Below are positions 63,864 through 64,000 of a stretch of DNA of 64,000 nucleotides, in pieces. How positions within the stretch are numbered: the first letter of the stretch is position 1; the number at the start of each line of letters is the position of its first letter. A program made the translations under genes and the position numbers. Under the pieces are notes generated by a model that saw nothing but the letters and a program-made list of their open reading frames with translations, had not been told where the DNA came from and made no database searches. Source of the DNA: Indolivaga alginatilytica (GTDB taxonomy: Bacteria; Bacteroidota; Bacteroidia; Bacteroidales; Dysgonomonadaceae); NCBI RefSeq assembly GCF_003201355.1, contig NZ_QICL01000001.1, forward strand, positions 1-64,000. The letters run 5' to 3'.

Positions 63864-63895
63864 AAAAAGAGAGACAGCTTACTGTCTCTCTTTTT
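63864..63895. terminator. bidirectional terminator after mgsA
   Basis: AAAAAGAGAGACAG (63864-63877) and CTGTCTCTCTTTTT (63882-63895) pair perfectly over 14 bp around CTTA, with A- and T-runs in the arms, serving both mgsA and the convergent gene at 63915. Confidence 0.93.
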
Positions 63896-63914
63896 CATAT
63901 AATCCCTATGTAGT

Positions 63915-64000
63915 TTATTTATAATCTTCCGGAGTTATTTTGAAACGATATATCGTATTACCATCCAGACCTCTGTAAATATATTCGGTTGTAATTCCAT
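63915..64000 (-). CDS. C-terminal end of an unidentified gene
   Basis: A minus-strand frame enters from the right edge and stops at 63915. The last residues read ITTEYIYRGLDGNTIYRFKI then TPEDYK. The clean end just before a shared terminator suggests a real gene, but 28 residues are too few to name it. Confidence 0.45.
   Translation of the reverse strand, partial: GITTEYIYRGLDGNTIYRFKITPEDYK

Overview
The window looks like the chromosome of a low-GC member of the Bacteroidales, with a Dysgonomonas- or Parabacteroides-like gene content. The evidence is two SusC/SusD loci, an ECF sigma/FecR pair, TonB receptors with carboxypeptidase-regulatory domains, promoters of the Bacteroidetes type (-7 TAnnTTTG), almost no Shine-Dalgarno sequences, and an IntDOT-type integrase. 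The genus is inferred from general resemblance only.

Layout. (1) 1-6151 is the end of an integrated mobile element: pcfJ/pcfK-like genes, small unknown genes, an ORF6N/RhuM-like pair and a tyrosine recombinase. It abuts the 3' end of tRNA-Arg(UCU) at 6152-6225, the probable attachment site. (2) 6578-24148 is an alginate utilisation locus with two divergent arms. The minus arm encodes a GntR/FCD regulator, a PL17 oligoalginate lyase, a KdgF-like cupin, an MFS hexuronate-type transporter and an SDR reductase, with a nearby esterase. The plus arm encodes SusC, SusD, two PL6 lyases and an IPT-domain surface lipoprotein. Four copies of a TTGG(n4)CCAA-type palindrome lie between the arms and resemble the UxuR/ExuR operator. 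Together the genes cover polymer capture, depolymerisation, uptake, ring opening and reduction toward 2-keto-3-deoxygluconate (KDG). KDG kinase and aldolase are not in the window. (3) 24193-35927 is a second SusC/SusD locus whose hydrolases are phosphoesterases: a calcineurin-type enzyme fused to a PQQ-like propeller, and a LamG plus endonuclease/exonuclease/phosphatase protein. It sits behind an ECF sigma factor and FecR anti-sigma factor. The substrate is unknown and is probably a phosphodiester.

(4) 36261-50703 holds a rhomboid protease, a Cys/Met-type PLP enzyme, a three-gene secreted-protein cassette (a PKD protein between two paralogues) with a (CT)24 tract upstream, thyA, an EamA transporter, a TonB receptor/DUF4249 pair, a LytTR/LytS-type two-component system and an SGNH hydrolase. 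(5) 50872-64000 is mostly housekeeping: clpB, gdhA, tsaB, pyrB-pyrI, pepT and mgsA, with tRNA-Thr(UGU) and an SRP RNA that appear to share one transcript.

The most interesting new signals are: a likely pyrBI transcription attenuator with a Phe-rich leader peptide; a family of about 37-bp intergenic repeats (AAGGTCTnAGACCTT plus a conserved tail) with about a dozen copies on the chromosomal side and none seen in the mobile element; UxuR-like operators controlling alginate genes; the phosphoesterase SusC/D locus; and the ffs-tRNA-Thr dicistron.
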